DNA of 14,151 bases from an uncultured bacterium (GTDB lineage: Bacteria > Cyanobacteriota > Vampirovibrionia > Gastranaerophilales > Gastranaerophilaceae). The notes under the pieces were generated by a model. It was not told where the DNA came from. It ran no database searches and was given only the letters and a program-made list of their open reading frames with translations. The stretch is from assembly GCA_900553845.1 (NCBI GenBank), contig USEW01000029.1, positions 1 to 14,151 of the forward strand, read 5' to 3'. Position numbers and translations under genes: made by a program. Shown here piece by piece: positions 1-6,740 of the stretch (positions are counted from its first letter, which is position 1; the number at the start of each line of letters is the position of its first letter).

Positions 1-1
1 A

Positions 2-112
2 GTGCGGCTAGATTCAAAATCTATTAAGAACAAACTAGTAAATATTTATTTTTATATTAATGTCTTTGTTATTCAATTTTGCTTTTTTACAACATTTAAA
101 ATTTTCGGTTGA
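2..112 (+). CDS. Possible 3' end of an upstream gene (partial, unidentified)
   Basis: A reading frame is open from the left edge and stops with TGA at 110-112, giving about 36 residues with a hydrophobic stretch (roughly IYFYINVFVIQFCFF) that could be a last membrane helix. In cyanobacteria the small membrane protein AtpI usually precedes atpB, so the position would suit an AtpI tail, but no AtpI signature is visible. The composition is also what random A+T-rich DNA would give. A second frame ends earlier, at 25-27. Treat this as a possibility only. Confidence 0.2.
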   Translation: MRLDSKSIKNKLVNIYFYINVFVIQFCFFTTFKIFG

Positions 113-180
113 AGTATTTGTTAAAAATTGTTATTATAATATAGAAGTATAAAATCGATTGACATTGAGGATATAAAAAT

Positions 181-870
181 ATGAGCGGTGAAGGACATTT
201 AACAGCAGCATTAGGACAAATGACAGTAAATGTCGATACTTTGATAACAATGTATATTGCAATGGGAGTGTTGCTTGTTTTTGCTTTTATAGCAAGCCGC
301 AAGCTCACTATCATTCCTAGCAAGTTGCAAATGGTAACAGAGTCTATATTAACGTTTTTTACTAGCATAACCGGGTCAATGATTGGTGACAAAGCTGAAA
401 GTAAAAAACATGTACCCCTTCTAGCAACTCTTTTTATATTTATTGTAACAGCAAATTTAATGGGGCAGTTACCTTGGCGGCTAATACATTTAAAAACAGG
501 TGAACTTGCTTCACCTACAAACGACATCAATTTAACAGCAGCCATGGCAGTAATAGTTCTTGTTTATTATTTATACTGCGGTATACGCAAAAAAGGGCTT
601 AGATATTTTTTACATAGCTTTAACCCGATTGATATAGTAATAGCAATAGTTGAACTTCTTGAAATAGTAATAAGACCTTTTACACTGGCATTAAGACTTT
701 TTGCCAACATACTGGCAGGTGAACTTCTAGTTGTTGCGTTTGTCGGAATATTTGCATATTTTTTGCCATTACCTATAATGTTTTTTGAAGTATTTGTAGG
801 TTTCGTACAGGCGTTAGTATTTATGATGCTTTCAACCGCTTATGTTGCTCTTGCGGTTGAAGAAGAATAA
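181..870 (+). CDS. atpB: F1Fo ATP synthase subunit a
   Basis: Subunit a of the membrane Fo sector forms the two proton half-channels next to the c-ring. The 229-residue protein has several hydrophobic helices (about 21-38, 80-96, 118-134, 148-165 and 176-224). It carries the diagnostic block RPFTLALRLFANILAGE (165-181). The essential channel arginine is R172, equivalent to E. coli R210, and Q210 in VQALVF matches E. coli Q252. It is shorter than E. coli subunit a (271 residues) but near the cyanobacterial length. ATG 181 is preceded by GAGG at 167-170. It is the first complete gene of the operon; a TATAAT hexamer lies at 135-140 but has no well-spaced -35 partner. Identification is secure. 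Confidence 0.97.
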   Translation: MSGEGHLTAALGQMTVNVDTLITMYIAMGVLLVFAFIASRKLTIIPSKLQMVTESILTFFTSITGSMIGDKAESKKHVPLLATLFIFIVTANLMGQLPWRLIHLKTGELASPTNDINLTAAMAVIVLVYYLYCGIRKKGLRYFLHSFNPIDIVIAIVELLEIVIRPFTLALRLFANILAGELLVVAFVGIFAYFLPLPIMFFEVFVGFVQALVFMMLSTAYVALAVEEE

Positions 871-963
871 TAAAAAAATGTGTTGCAAAAGCAAATAAAG
901 TTAGTTTAGAATAATATAATAAAAAATATGAAATAGTAAGTTTAATAGAAAAAGGAGAAAAAT

Positions 964-1215
964 ATGACAACAGAAATGTTAAGCGATGTACAGGGATTAA
1001 GCAACCTTGGAGCAGGTATTGCAATAGGCTTTGGTGCAATTGGTGCTGGTGTTGGTATTGGTGTTGCTACAAAAGGGTTGCTTGAAGCAATAGCACGTCA
1101 ACCTGAAATAGCTGGTAAAGCAGTCGGCTTTTTCTTGCTTGGTGCAGCTTTATCAGAAGCCTGTGCTATATATGGATTGTTTATTGCTATGAAACTGTGC
1201 GGTATGATAGGATAA
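964..1215 (+). CDS. atpE: F1Fo ATP synthase subunit c (c-ring proteolipid)
   Basis: This 83-residue hairpin of two membrane helices assembles into the rotating c-ring. Helix 1 is the glycine repeat GAGIAIGFGAIGAGVGIG (about 16-33). The polar loop is ARQPE (44-48), which contacts gamma and epsilon. Helix 2 carries the ion-binding carboxylate E65 in LSEACAIYG. The usual sodium-coordinating set (a helix-1 Gln and Ser/Thr directly after the Glu) is absent: residue 66 is Ala. Proton coupling is therefore the likely mode. A strong AAGGAG at 952-957, six bases before ATG 964, suits a subunit needed in many copies. A 478-base non-coding repeat island follows immediately, separating this gene from the stator genes. 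Confidence 0.97.
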   Translation: MTTEMLSDVQGLSNLGAGIAIGFGAIGAGVGIGVATKGLLEAIARQPEIAGKAVGFFLLGAALSEACAIYGLFIAMKLCGMIG

Positions 1216-1693
1216 ACGTAATAGCTTCCAAGCTAAGAACGGGTTGCACAAGTTGAGTTTGCCACACGTTGGTGGATGAAAATAAAAGAACTTGAAAAGT
1301 GAATACAACAAAGGATGAACAGCTTTATATGGTTGCAAGGGTGCGTGGGATTACGTCGGGTTCTTTGTTGATATCTAAGTTCGCTGGTTCCAAATTATTT
1401 GGCTTGGAACAATCCTTGGATTCCGTTACAGGCTTCGCCGTTCACTCCAGCGGATTGTTCCAAGTTACGGGCTGGGGTACTTCGTACCACGGCGCCCTAC
1501 CAAAAATTTGGCTTCGTACTTAGGTTCCTCACAATCAAACAAAGCCAACTGTGAATCCGCTGCCCCAGGCGGGAAAGAACCCCAAACCAACAATTGACCT
1601 TCAACGCAAAAATAAAACAAAAGTCATCCCACGTTGGTGGATAAAGACGAAATGGAGACAGGCGTTAGCCCGTCAGATAAAAAGAGGTAAAAA
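1216..1693 (+). repeat. Non-coding repeat island between atpE and atpF'
   Basis: This 478-base stretch has no credible gene. Its core (1381-1620) is about 48% G+C by hand count, well above the neighbouring genes. It contains: TAGCTT-CC-AAGCTA at 1222-1235, just after the atpE stop; CGGGTTGC (1240-1247) and AGTTGAGTTT (1251-1260), both also in the second island; a near-direct repeat CCAC(AC)GTTGGTGGAT at 1262-1277 and 1629-1642; AAATAAAAGAACTTGAA (1280-1296) followed by GTGAATACA, also in the second island; and several inverted repeats including a perfect 13-base pair of arms at 1403-1415/1452-1464. It ends in a hairpin just before the atpF' ribosome site. Composition, internal repeats and a second related copy suggest an interspersed repeat or degenerate non-autonomous element. 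The family is not recognised. Confidence 0.65.
1657..1674 (+). promoter_or_regulatory. Hairpin just upstream of the atpF' ribosome site
   Basis: GACAGGC (1657-1663), loop GTTA, GCCCGTC (1668-1674): a seven-position stem with one A-C mismatch. It ends nine bases before the GAGG (1684-1687) that serves ATG 1694. There is no T-run, so it is not an intrinsic terminator. It could protect a processed mRNA end or affect initiation, but that role is inferred. Confidence 0.4.
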
Positions 1694-2167
1694 ATGGAAT
1701 TCAATGGTACATTTTTAATAGCAGCTATAAGTTTTATAATATTTACCCTACTTATGAATAAAATATTATATAAACCTGTAAATGAAATAATTGAAAAAAG
1801 GAAAATGTTTTTTGACGAAAACAAATCTGAAATATATTCTCACAATGAAAACGAAAATAAATGCATTGTTGAACGTGATAACCAGATAAAAAACGCTAAT
1901 CAAAACGCAAATGAAATTATATTAACCGGCAAAGAACGGATAAAATCTCAAAAAAATGAAGAAATAAAAAACAAAAAGAACGAAATAACAAATAAAATAT
2001 CGCAAACAAAAAATGAATTGGAAAGCCACAAATATGATATATATAACAACCTTCGAGAGGATGTTAAGTCATTATCGAATCATATAGCTTCAAAAATACT
2101 TGGAGAAAATATAGATAATATATCATTTGATGAAAACAGAGTTGACGAGGTGATGAAAAATGTTTGA
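1694..2167 (+). CDS. atpF': F1Fo ATP synthase subunit b' (peripheral stalk)
   Basis: This is the first of two consecutive b-type subunits, which form a heterodimeric peripheral stalk holding F1 against Fo, as in cyanobacteria, chloroplasts and alphaproteobacteria. The 157-residue protein has one N-terminal membrane helix (about 6-24, FLIAAISFIIFTLLMNKIL), then the typical basic/acidic boundary YKPVNEIIEKRK, then a long Lys/Glu/Asn-rich coiled coil to about residue 140. The sequence is divergent and unusually rich in Asn and Lys, consistent with A+T-rich codon use. The call rests on architecture and position. ATG 1694 has GAGG at 1684-1687. Its end overlaps the next gene by 8 bases, which suggests coupled translation and equal dosage. 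Confidence 0.88.
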   Translation: MEFNGTFLIAAISFIIFTLLMNKILYKPVNEIIEKRKMFFDENKSEIYSHNENENKCIVERDNQIKNANQNANEIILTGKERIKSQKNEEIKNKKNEITNKISQTKNELESHKYDIYNNLREDVKSLSNHIASKILGENIDNISFDENRVDEVMKNV

Positions 2168-2663
2168 TTTTTCATATGCAAATATACTACATTCAAATAT
2201 AATAAATTTTCTTATTATGCTAGCAATGATTGGAATCATTATTAAGCGTCTGAATGTTAAAGGTATGCTTGACAGCAAGCATAAAAAAACAGTTGAGACA
2301 ATCAATAAATCAAGCGAAGATGTAAAAAAAGCACTGGCAAAATATGAAAAAGCCAAAGAGGAATTAGATAACACTCATTATGAAACAGAAAAAATCGTTG
2401 CTGATGCAAAAAACTTGCTTCATCATCTTGAACAGACTGCACACAACGAGCTTAATGAAATAAAAAAACATTACGATAAAAATATGGAAAAAGAAATCGA
2501 ACGTGAAAAGCAAAACGCATATAATGACATAACTTTATCCATTGCAAAAGCGTCATCTGCGTTAAGTTATGAAAACATAAAGCAAACACTTAATCAGAAT
2601 CCACAATTACATCAAAAATATATAGATGAGTGCATTGATAGTATAGACGGGTTATCAATATGA
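2160..2663 (+). CDS. atpF: F1Fo ATP synthase subunit b (peripheral stalk)
   Basis: This is the second b-type stalk subunit, 167 residues. A hydrophobic N-terminal helix (about 12-28, SNIINFLIMLAMIGIII) anchors it, and the rest is a charged helical rod (about 38-140) expected to pair with b' and meet delta at the top of F1. The start ATG at 2160 lies inside the end of atpF' and its own TGA overlaps the atpH start (ATGA at 2660-2663), so the stalk subunits form a tightly coupled translational unit. Which of the two is b and which is b' follows the cyanobacterial order (b' first). The sequences alone do not decide this. Confidence 0.88.
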   Translation: MFDFSYANILHSNIINFLIMLAMIGIIIKRLNVKGMLDSKHKKTVETINKSSEDVKKALAKYEKAKEELDNTHYETEKIVADAKNLLHHLEQTAHNELNEIKKHYDKNMEKEIEREKQNAYNDITLSIAKASSALSYENIKQTLNQNPQLHQKYIDECIDSIDGLSI

Positions 2664-3208
2664 AAAATATAAGATATAAAAACGAAACAGCAGCAAAGCG
2701 ATATGCAAGAGCATTATTAGAAAGCTCGGTCGAAAAAAACGAAGTTGATGTCGTACGTGAAGACTTAAACTTAGTAAATGAAGTAATAAATAAGTCTTCC
2801 GAATTGAAGAATGTAATTTTAAATCCAACATTCAATGAAGGGAAAGTCGAAGAAATTATATTTGACGTATTTAATTCAAAAATATCAGAAATTACATTAA
2901 ATTTTATAAAAATGGTGCTTAAATCACATCGTATGGATATGTTTGAGGATATTTCATATTGGTATTGCGAATTTGACGATAAATTAAAAAACAAATTAAA
3001 AATAAGCATAACCTCAGCAGTTGTATTAAACGATGAAACAAAAGAGCGTCTTAAACAAAAACTTGAAAATAAATTCAAAAAGACAATTCTTTTAAATTAT
3101 ACTGTTGATGAGTCAATAATCGGCGGGATAGTTATAAAAGCGGAAGATAAAATAATTGACGGAAGCATAAAAAGCAGATATGAAAGGTTAAAAAGTAGTT
3201 TATTGTAA
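2660..3208 (+). CDS. atpH: F1Fo ATP synthase subunit delta
   Basis: Delta (OSCP-like) caps F1 and links it to the b/b' stalk. The 182-residue length is typical. The N-terminal domain starts with the family block KRYARALLES (13-22). The C-terminal domain ends with the diagnostic stretch ESIIGGIVIKAEDKIIDGSI, followed by KSRYERLKSSLL. The gene starts on the 4-base ATGA overlap with atpF. A 272-base non-coding repeat island separates it from atpA, whereas this junction is usually short in cyanobacteria. Confidence 0.95.
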   Translation: MKNIRYKNETAAKRYARALLESSVEKNEVDVVREDLNLVNEVINKSSELKNVILNPTFNEGKVEEIIFDVFNSKISEITLNFIKMVLKSHRMDMFEDISYWYCEFDDKLKNKLKISITSAVVLNDETKERLKQKLENKFKKTILLNYTVDESIIGGIVIKAEDKIIDGSIKSRYERLKSSLL

Positions 3209-3480
3209 AATATGGAAATAAAAGAACTTGAAGTGAATACATCAAATGCAACCCATATGCAGGCGCGAACAATTATAACTTAACGAAACATTGTCAGGCA
3301 GCCGTTTGTCTGAGTGCGAAGCACGAGTTAAGGCTGCTTGAGTTGAGTTTAGTAATAATGTGAGCGAAAAATCGGGTTGCGGTTTTGGTTACTTTTTCCA
3401 CAAAAAGTAACCCCGCCCGGAGGGCTTAATATATTAAATTTAATAAAAAATAAGAATTAAACTAAGAAAGGTTATACAAA
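3209..3480 (+). repeat. Second repeat island, between atpH and atpA
   Basis: This 272-base stretch has no credible gene. It shares AAATAAAAGAACTTGAA (3216-3232) plus GTGAATACA-W-CAAA (to 3246), AGTTGAGTTT (3341-3350) and CGGGTTGC (3373-3380) with the island at 1216-1693, on the same strand but in a different order. It contains a nested structure: CAGGCAGCC (3295-3303) pairing with GGCTGCTTG (3332-3340) around a small GTGC-GAA-GCAC hairpin (3314-3324). Then come a perfect 11-base hairpin (3387-3412) and GCCC-GGA-GGGC (3415-3425). The last 55 bases are A+T-rich leader with AAAGG at 3467-3471 for atpA. It is probably the same repeat family as the first island. Confidence 0.65.
3387..3412 (+). 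promoter_or_regulatory. Perfect 11-base-pair hairpin upstream of atpA
   Basis: GGTTACTTTTT (3387-3397), loop CCAC, AAAAAGTAACC (3402-3412). The arms match perfectly. G+C-rich sequence follows, not a T-run, so it does not look like an intrinsic terminator. A second short hairpin (3415-3425) abuts it. It may be part of the repeat element or an mRNA processing or stability structure. Confidence 0.5.
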
Positions 3481-4998
3481 ATGGTTACAATAAATCCAAG
3501 TGAAATAACAAACATAATACGTTCAAAAATAGAGAACTATGACAACAAGATAGAAATAAATACACAAGGCCAAGTTCTTGAAGCCGGTGATGGTATTGCC
3601 AGAATATACGGGTTAAAGGATGCAATGCAAAGTGAACTTGTACAATTTGAAGATGACAATAAAACACTGGGGCTTGTTTTGAACCTCGAAGAAGACAATG
3701 TAGGTGTTGTAATTCTAGGGGATTGTAAGAATATAAAGGAAGGCACAAGTGTAAAAACAACAGGTCGTATTGCTTCAGTTCCAGTTGGCAGTGGTTTAAC
3801 AGGTCGTATAATTGACCCAACAGGCGCACCTTTGGATGGCAAAGGGAATATTGATTATGACAAGACCCGAGCAATAGAACGTGTAGCTCCTGGGATTGTA
3901 ACAAGAAAATCAGTGCATGAACCTTTACAAACAGGTATAACAGCAATAGACGCCTTGACACCAATTGGTAAAGGTCAGCGGGAGCTTATAATTGGCGATA
4001 GACAGACCGGAAAAACAGCTATAGCAGTTGATACAATAATCAATCAGAAGGGTCGTGATGTAATATGTATCTATGTTGCAATTGGACAAAAAAACTCAAC
4101 AGTAGCCCAGCTTGCAAAGACATTAGCCGACCATGATGCTATGGATTATACAATAATTGTTAATGCCTCTGCTAATTCGCCTGCACCAATGCAGTATATA
4201 GCGCCATTTGCTGGTGTTGCAATAGGTGAAGAGTTTATGGAACAGGGAAAATCTGTTTTAATAATATATGATGACTTAACAAAACACGCTCAAGCCTATC
4301 GTGCAATGAGCTTGTTGCTTAAACGTCCACCGGGACGTGAAGCATACCCAGGTGACGTATTTTACCTTCATTCACGTTTGCTTGAACGTGCGTGCAAGTT
4401 AAATGACGAGCTTGGTGGCGGAAGTATTACAGCTCTGCCAATAATTGAAACACAAGCAGGGGATGTTTCTGCTTATATACCGACAAATGTTATTTCAATA
4501 ACTGACGGACAAATATTTTTAGAGAGCAATCTATTTAACTCAGGCGTACGTCCGGCAATAAATGCAGGCATCTCTGTATCACGTGTAGGCGGTGCTGCAC
4601 AAACCAAGGGGATAAAACAGGTTGCAGGTCAATTGCGTTTGGATTTAGCTCAATACCATGAACTTGAAGCGTTTGCCCAGTTTGCAAGTGATTTGGATAA
4701 AGCAACTCGAGACCAATTGCTTCGAGGCGAAAAGTTGACAGAAGTGTTAAAACAACCTCAATACGCACCATTGAGCGTTGCAAAACAAATATCAATACTA
4801 TTTGCAGCCAATAAAGGATATCTAGACAATATCCCAAATTCAAAAATTCCCGAATTTAAAAAAGACTGGTTTGACTACTTTGAATCAAACATGCCTGAGC
4901 TTAACCACAGATTAAATAATGGCGAAAAGTTGAATGATGATGATATTGAATCATTAACTAAAAACATTGAACAGTTTAAATCAGGTTTTTTAAAATAG
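3481..4998 (+). CDS. atpA: F1Fo ATP synthase subunit alpha
   Basis: Alpha is the non-catalytic nucleotide-binding subunit of the F1 hexamer. The 505-residue protein has all family landmarks: N-terminal beta-barrel (about 27-95), P-loop GDRQTGKTA (172-180), Walker B SVLIIYDD (258-265), KRPPGREAYPGD (281-292), and the signature PAINAGISVSRVGGAAQ (358-374) with R368 as the arginine that reaches the catalytic site on beta. The C-terminal helical domain includes LRGEKLTEVLKQPQYAPL. Length and order are normal. The start ATG 3481 follows AAAGG (3467-3471). The gene sits behind the second repeat island, so its expression could be partly separate from the Fo genes. Ten bases separate it from atpG. 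Confidence 0.98.
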   Translation: MVTINPSEITNIIRSKIENYDNKIEINTQGQVLEAGDGIARIYGLKDAMQSELVQFEDDNKTLGLVLNLEEDNVGVVILGDCKNIKEGTSVKTTGRIASVPVGSGLTGRIIDPTGAPLDGKGNIDYDKTRAIERVAPGIVTRKSVHEPLQTGITAIDALTPIGKGQRELIIGDRQTGKTAIAVDTIINQKGRDVICIYVAIGQKNSTVAQLAKTLADHDAMDYTIIVNASANSPAPMQYIAPFAGVAIGEEFMEQGKSVLIIYDDLTKHAQAYRAMSLLLKRPPGREAYPGDVFYLHSRLLERACKLNDELGGGSITALPIIETQAGDVSAYIPTNVISITDGQIFLESNLFNSGVRPAINAGISVSRVGGAAQTKGIKQVAGQLRLDLAQYHELEAFAQFASDLDKATRDQLLRGEKLTEVLKQPQYAPLSVAKQISILFAANKGYLDNIPNSKIPEFKKDWFDYFESNMPELNHRLNNGEKLNDDDIESLTKNIEQFKSGFLK

Positions 4999-5008
4999 GT
5001 AAAAAAAT

Positions 5009-5956
5009 ATGTCAAATTTAAAAGATATAAAAGACAGAATAACAAGTATACAAAATACACAAAAAATAACAAAAGCTATGAAAATGGTGGCAGCAGCAAA
5101 GGTAAAGAAAGCTGAAAATCGCGTAAAAACAGCACGCCCGTTTGCAAAAGAGCTTGCCTTTGTCTTCAGTCGGCTTTTACGTTCAGTCAACAAATATTCA
5201 ATGAGCGGTTTACAAGTAAAACGAGCTATTGATAATTATGCAGAACTTTTAAAGCCTCGGGAAATAAAAACAGCAGGTCTACTTATTATTTCATCAACAA
5301 AAGGACTTGCCGGAGCCTATAATGCCAACGTTATAAGATATACTTTGAAGCGTATTGAAGAATACAATAAGCAAAATATAAGTGTCAAATTGTTTATTGT
5401 TGGGCAAAAAGGCTATGCTGGGCTTAGAAGAAAGTGTGAAAGTTTAAATTGCGAAATTGAAAAAAAATATTTAAATCTTCCACAAAATCCAAATTCAGGT
5501 CAGGCCATTGTCATAGCAGAAGATATGGCAACTTGTTTTGTTGAGAATAAAATAAACAATATTGAAATAATAACAACACAGTTTCATAACATGATGTCAT
5601 ATAAAGTTGTTGACTGGAAAATACTACCTTTAAATGTTGATGAAGTTAAGGAAAATATTGAAATTGACGAACAAAAACCAAACAAGGGGACTCAAATCGA
5701 TGCTTTAATGACATTTGAGCCTAATAAACATGTTATTTTGCAAAAAGTTGTCCCAATGTTTATAACTAATATGATATACCATGCACTTCTTGAAGCAACA
5801 GCCTCAGAATTGGCCTCACGGATGACAGCTATGTCATCAGCGTGCAAAAATGCCGAGGATATGATATACAAATTAAGTGTGGATTATAACAAAGCAAGGC
5901 AGGGTGCAATAACACAGGAAATAAACGAAGTTGTAAGCGGTGCCAATGCTATATAA
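5009..5956 (+). CDS. atpG: F1Fo ATP synthase subunit gamma
   Basis: Gamma is the rotating central shaft. The N-terminal coiled-coil strand is clear (NLKDIKDRITSIQNTQKITK, then AMKMVAAAKVKKAENR, residues 3-38), as is the C-terminal strand (ASELASRMTAMSSACKNAED, then SVDYNKARQGAITQEINEVV). The C-terminal strand closely resembles the cyanobacterial SYNKARQAAITQE type. The protein has 315 residues. Between LPL and the FEPN block there are only about 31 residues, against roughly 45 in photosynthetic cyanobacteria as I recall the family, so most of the redox/dark-regulation insertion is missing. The extra length instead lies around residues 65-87. No beta or epsilon gene follows; the next gene is convergent and overlaps its last 8 bases. 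Confidence 0.96.
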   Translation: MSNLKDIKDRITSIQNTQKITKAMKMVAAAKVKKAENRVKTARPFAKELAFVFSRLLRSVNKYSMSGLQVKRAIDNYAELLKPREIKTAGLLIISSTKGLAGAYNANVIRYTLKRIEEYNKQNISVKLFIVGQKGYAGLRRKCESLNCEIEKKYLNLPQNPNSGQAIVIAEDMATCFVENKINNIEIITTQFHNMMSYKVVDWKILPLNVDEVKENIEIDEQKPNKGTQIDALMTFEPNKHVILQKVVPMFITNMIYHALLEATASELASRMTAMSSACKNAEDMIYKLSVDYNKARQGAITQEINEVVSGANAI

Positions 5957-6740
5957 GGCTGTTGTCAAAAACACCAAGAGAAAACAATGCAAAATCATAT
6001 TTAACCGGGTCATATGGATCGTATTTCTTTAAATTTTCTGTTAATTCAATAACGCTTTTATAGTCGTTATTTTTGCGTTTGAGAAGATTATAACTTCGCG
6101 AAATATTACCAACATGCACATCAAGCGGGATTAAAAGCTCGCTTTTATCAATAAATTTCCATACTCCTAAATCAACATCGCTTTTTCTAACCATCCATCG
6201 CAAAAACATATTTAACCGTTTACAACTACCCATATTTGAAGCATCAGGTATTAAATGTTTAAACCCGGCACCTGGTTGATTTAAGCAGTTGTTGTAAAAA
6301 TAATTTGCAACCTTTAAAAACATATTATGTATCTTGCATAATTTCGGGTTTATGTTTTTGTTGTCGTTATAAAATTCATAAAATAAATCGTTCAAAGAGG
6401 AATTTTCGTCGTTATATAATGTTGAAAGCACGTATAAAAGATTATGTATGTCATCTTCCTTTGCAAAACGATAATTTAGCCCGTTTAAAGAATGTTTTGT
6501 ATATTTATAACTTTTAATAAACCGATAAGGCTCGTTGTTCATAATATCAAAAAGTTCGTTTAGTTTTGCTATAAACAACGAACGTTTACCATAAGCAAAA
6601 GACGCGGCTATAAATCCTGCAATTTCAATATCTTCTTTTTTGCTAAATCTGTGCGGAAACAATATAGGGTCAGTTGAAATAAAATCATATGTTTCGTACT
6701 TTTTTTGATTTTTATCTAAAATTTCTTTCAAGTTAATCAT
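5949..6740 (-). CDS. TIGR02757/DUF2400 family protein
   Basis: This 263-residue protein matches the conserved TIGR02757 (DUF2400) family. Visible family blocks are DPILFPHRF (24-32), IAASFAYGKR (44-53), HLIPDASNMGSCKRLNMFLR (162-181) followed by WMVR, LIPLDVHV (203-210) and DPVKYDFALFSLGV (244-257). The family has a helix-hairpin-helix, DNA-glycosylase-like fold and no firmly established reaction, so a role in DNA base handling is only a suggestion. Its ATG overlaps the end of tadA by four bases (6737-6740), indicating one transcript with tadA and coupled translation. Its stop lies inside the 3' end of atpG on the other strand, with no terminator between. Confidence 0.88.
   Translation of the reverse strand: MINLKEILDKNQKKYETYDFISTDPILFPHRFSKKEDIEIAGFIAASFAYGKRSLFIAKLNELFDIMNNEPYRFIKSYKYTKHSLNGLNYRFAKEDDIHNLLYVLSTLYNDENSSLNDLFYEFYNDNKNINPKLCKIHNMFLKVANYFYNNCLNQPGAGFKHLIPDASNMGSCKRLNMFLRWMVRKSDVDLGVWKFIDKSELLIPLDVHVGNISRSYNLLKRKNNDYKSVIELTENLKKYDPYDPVKYDFALFSLGVFDNSLI

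Noticed and set aside
5..28. GCTAGATTCAAAATCTA resembles the anticodon arm of a tRNA-Leu(CAA)
   Set aside because: No variable arm, T arm with GGTTCGA, or acceptor end follows; the downstream sequence is plain A+T-rich DNA.
96..545. Minus-strand 149-codon frame overlapping atpB
   Set aside because: It lies opposite the conserved atpB gene and has no family features; it is a shadow of the real gene, as are the minus-strand frames inside atpA and atpH.
1299..1523. GTG-started 74-codon open frame in the first repeat island
   Set aside because: It spans inverted repeats, has no ribosome site and no protein-like composition, and is best explained by the G+C-richer repeat lacking stops.
3387..3412. 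Hairpin as an intrinsic terminator of the Fo gene set
   Set aside because: The stem is followed by CCGCCCGGAGGG with no T-run; the only T-run is inside the stem.
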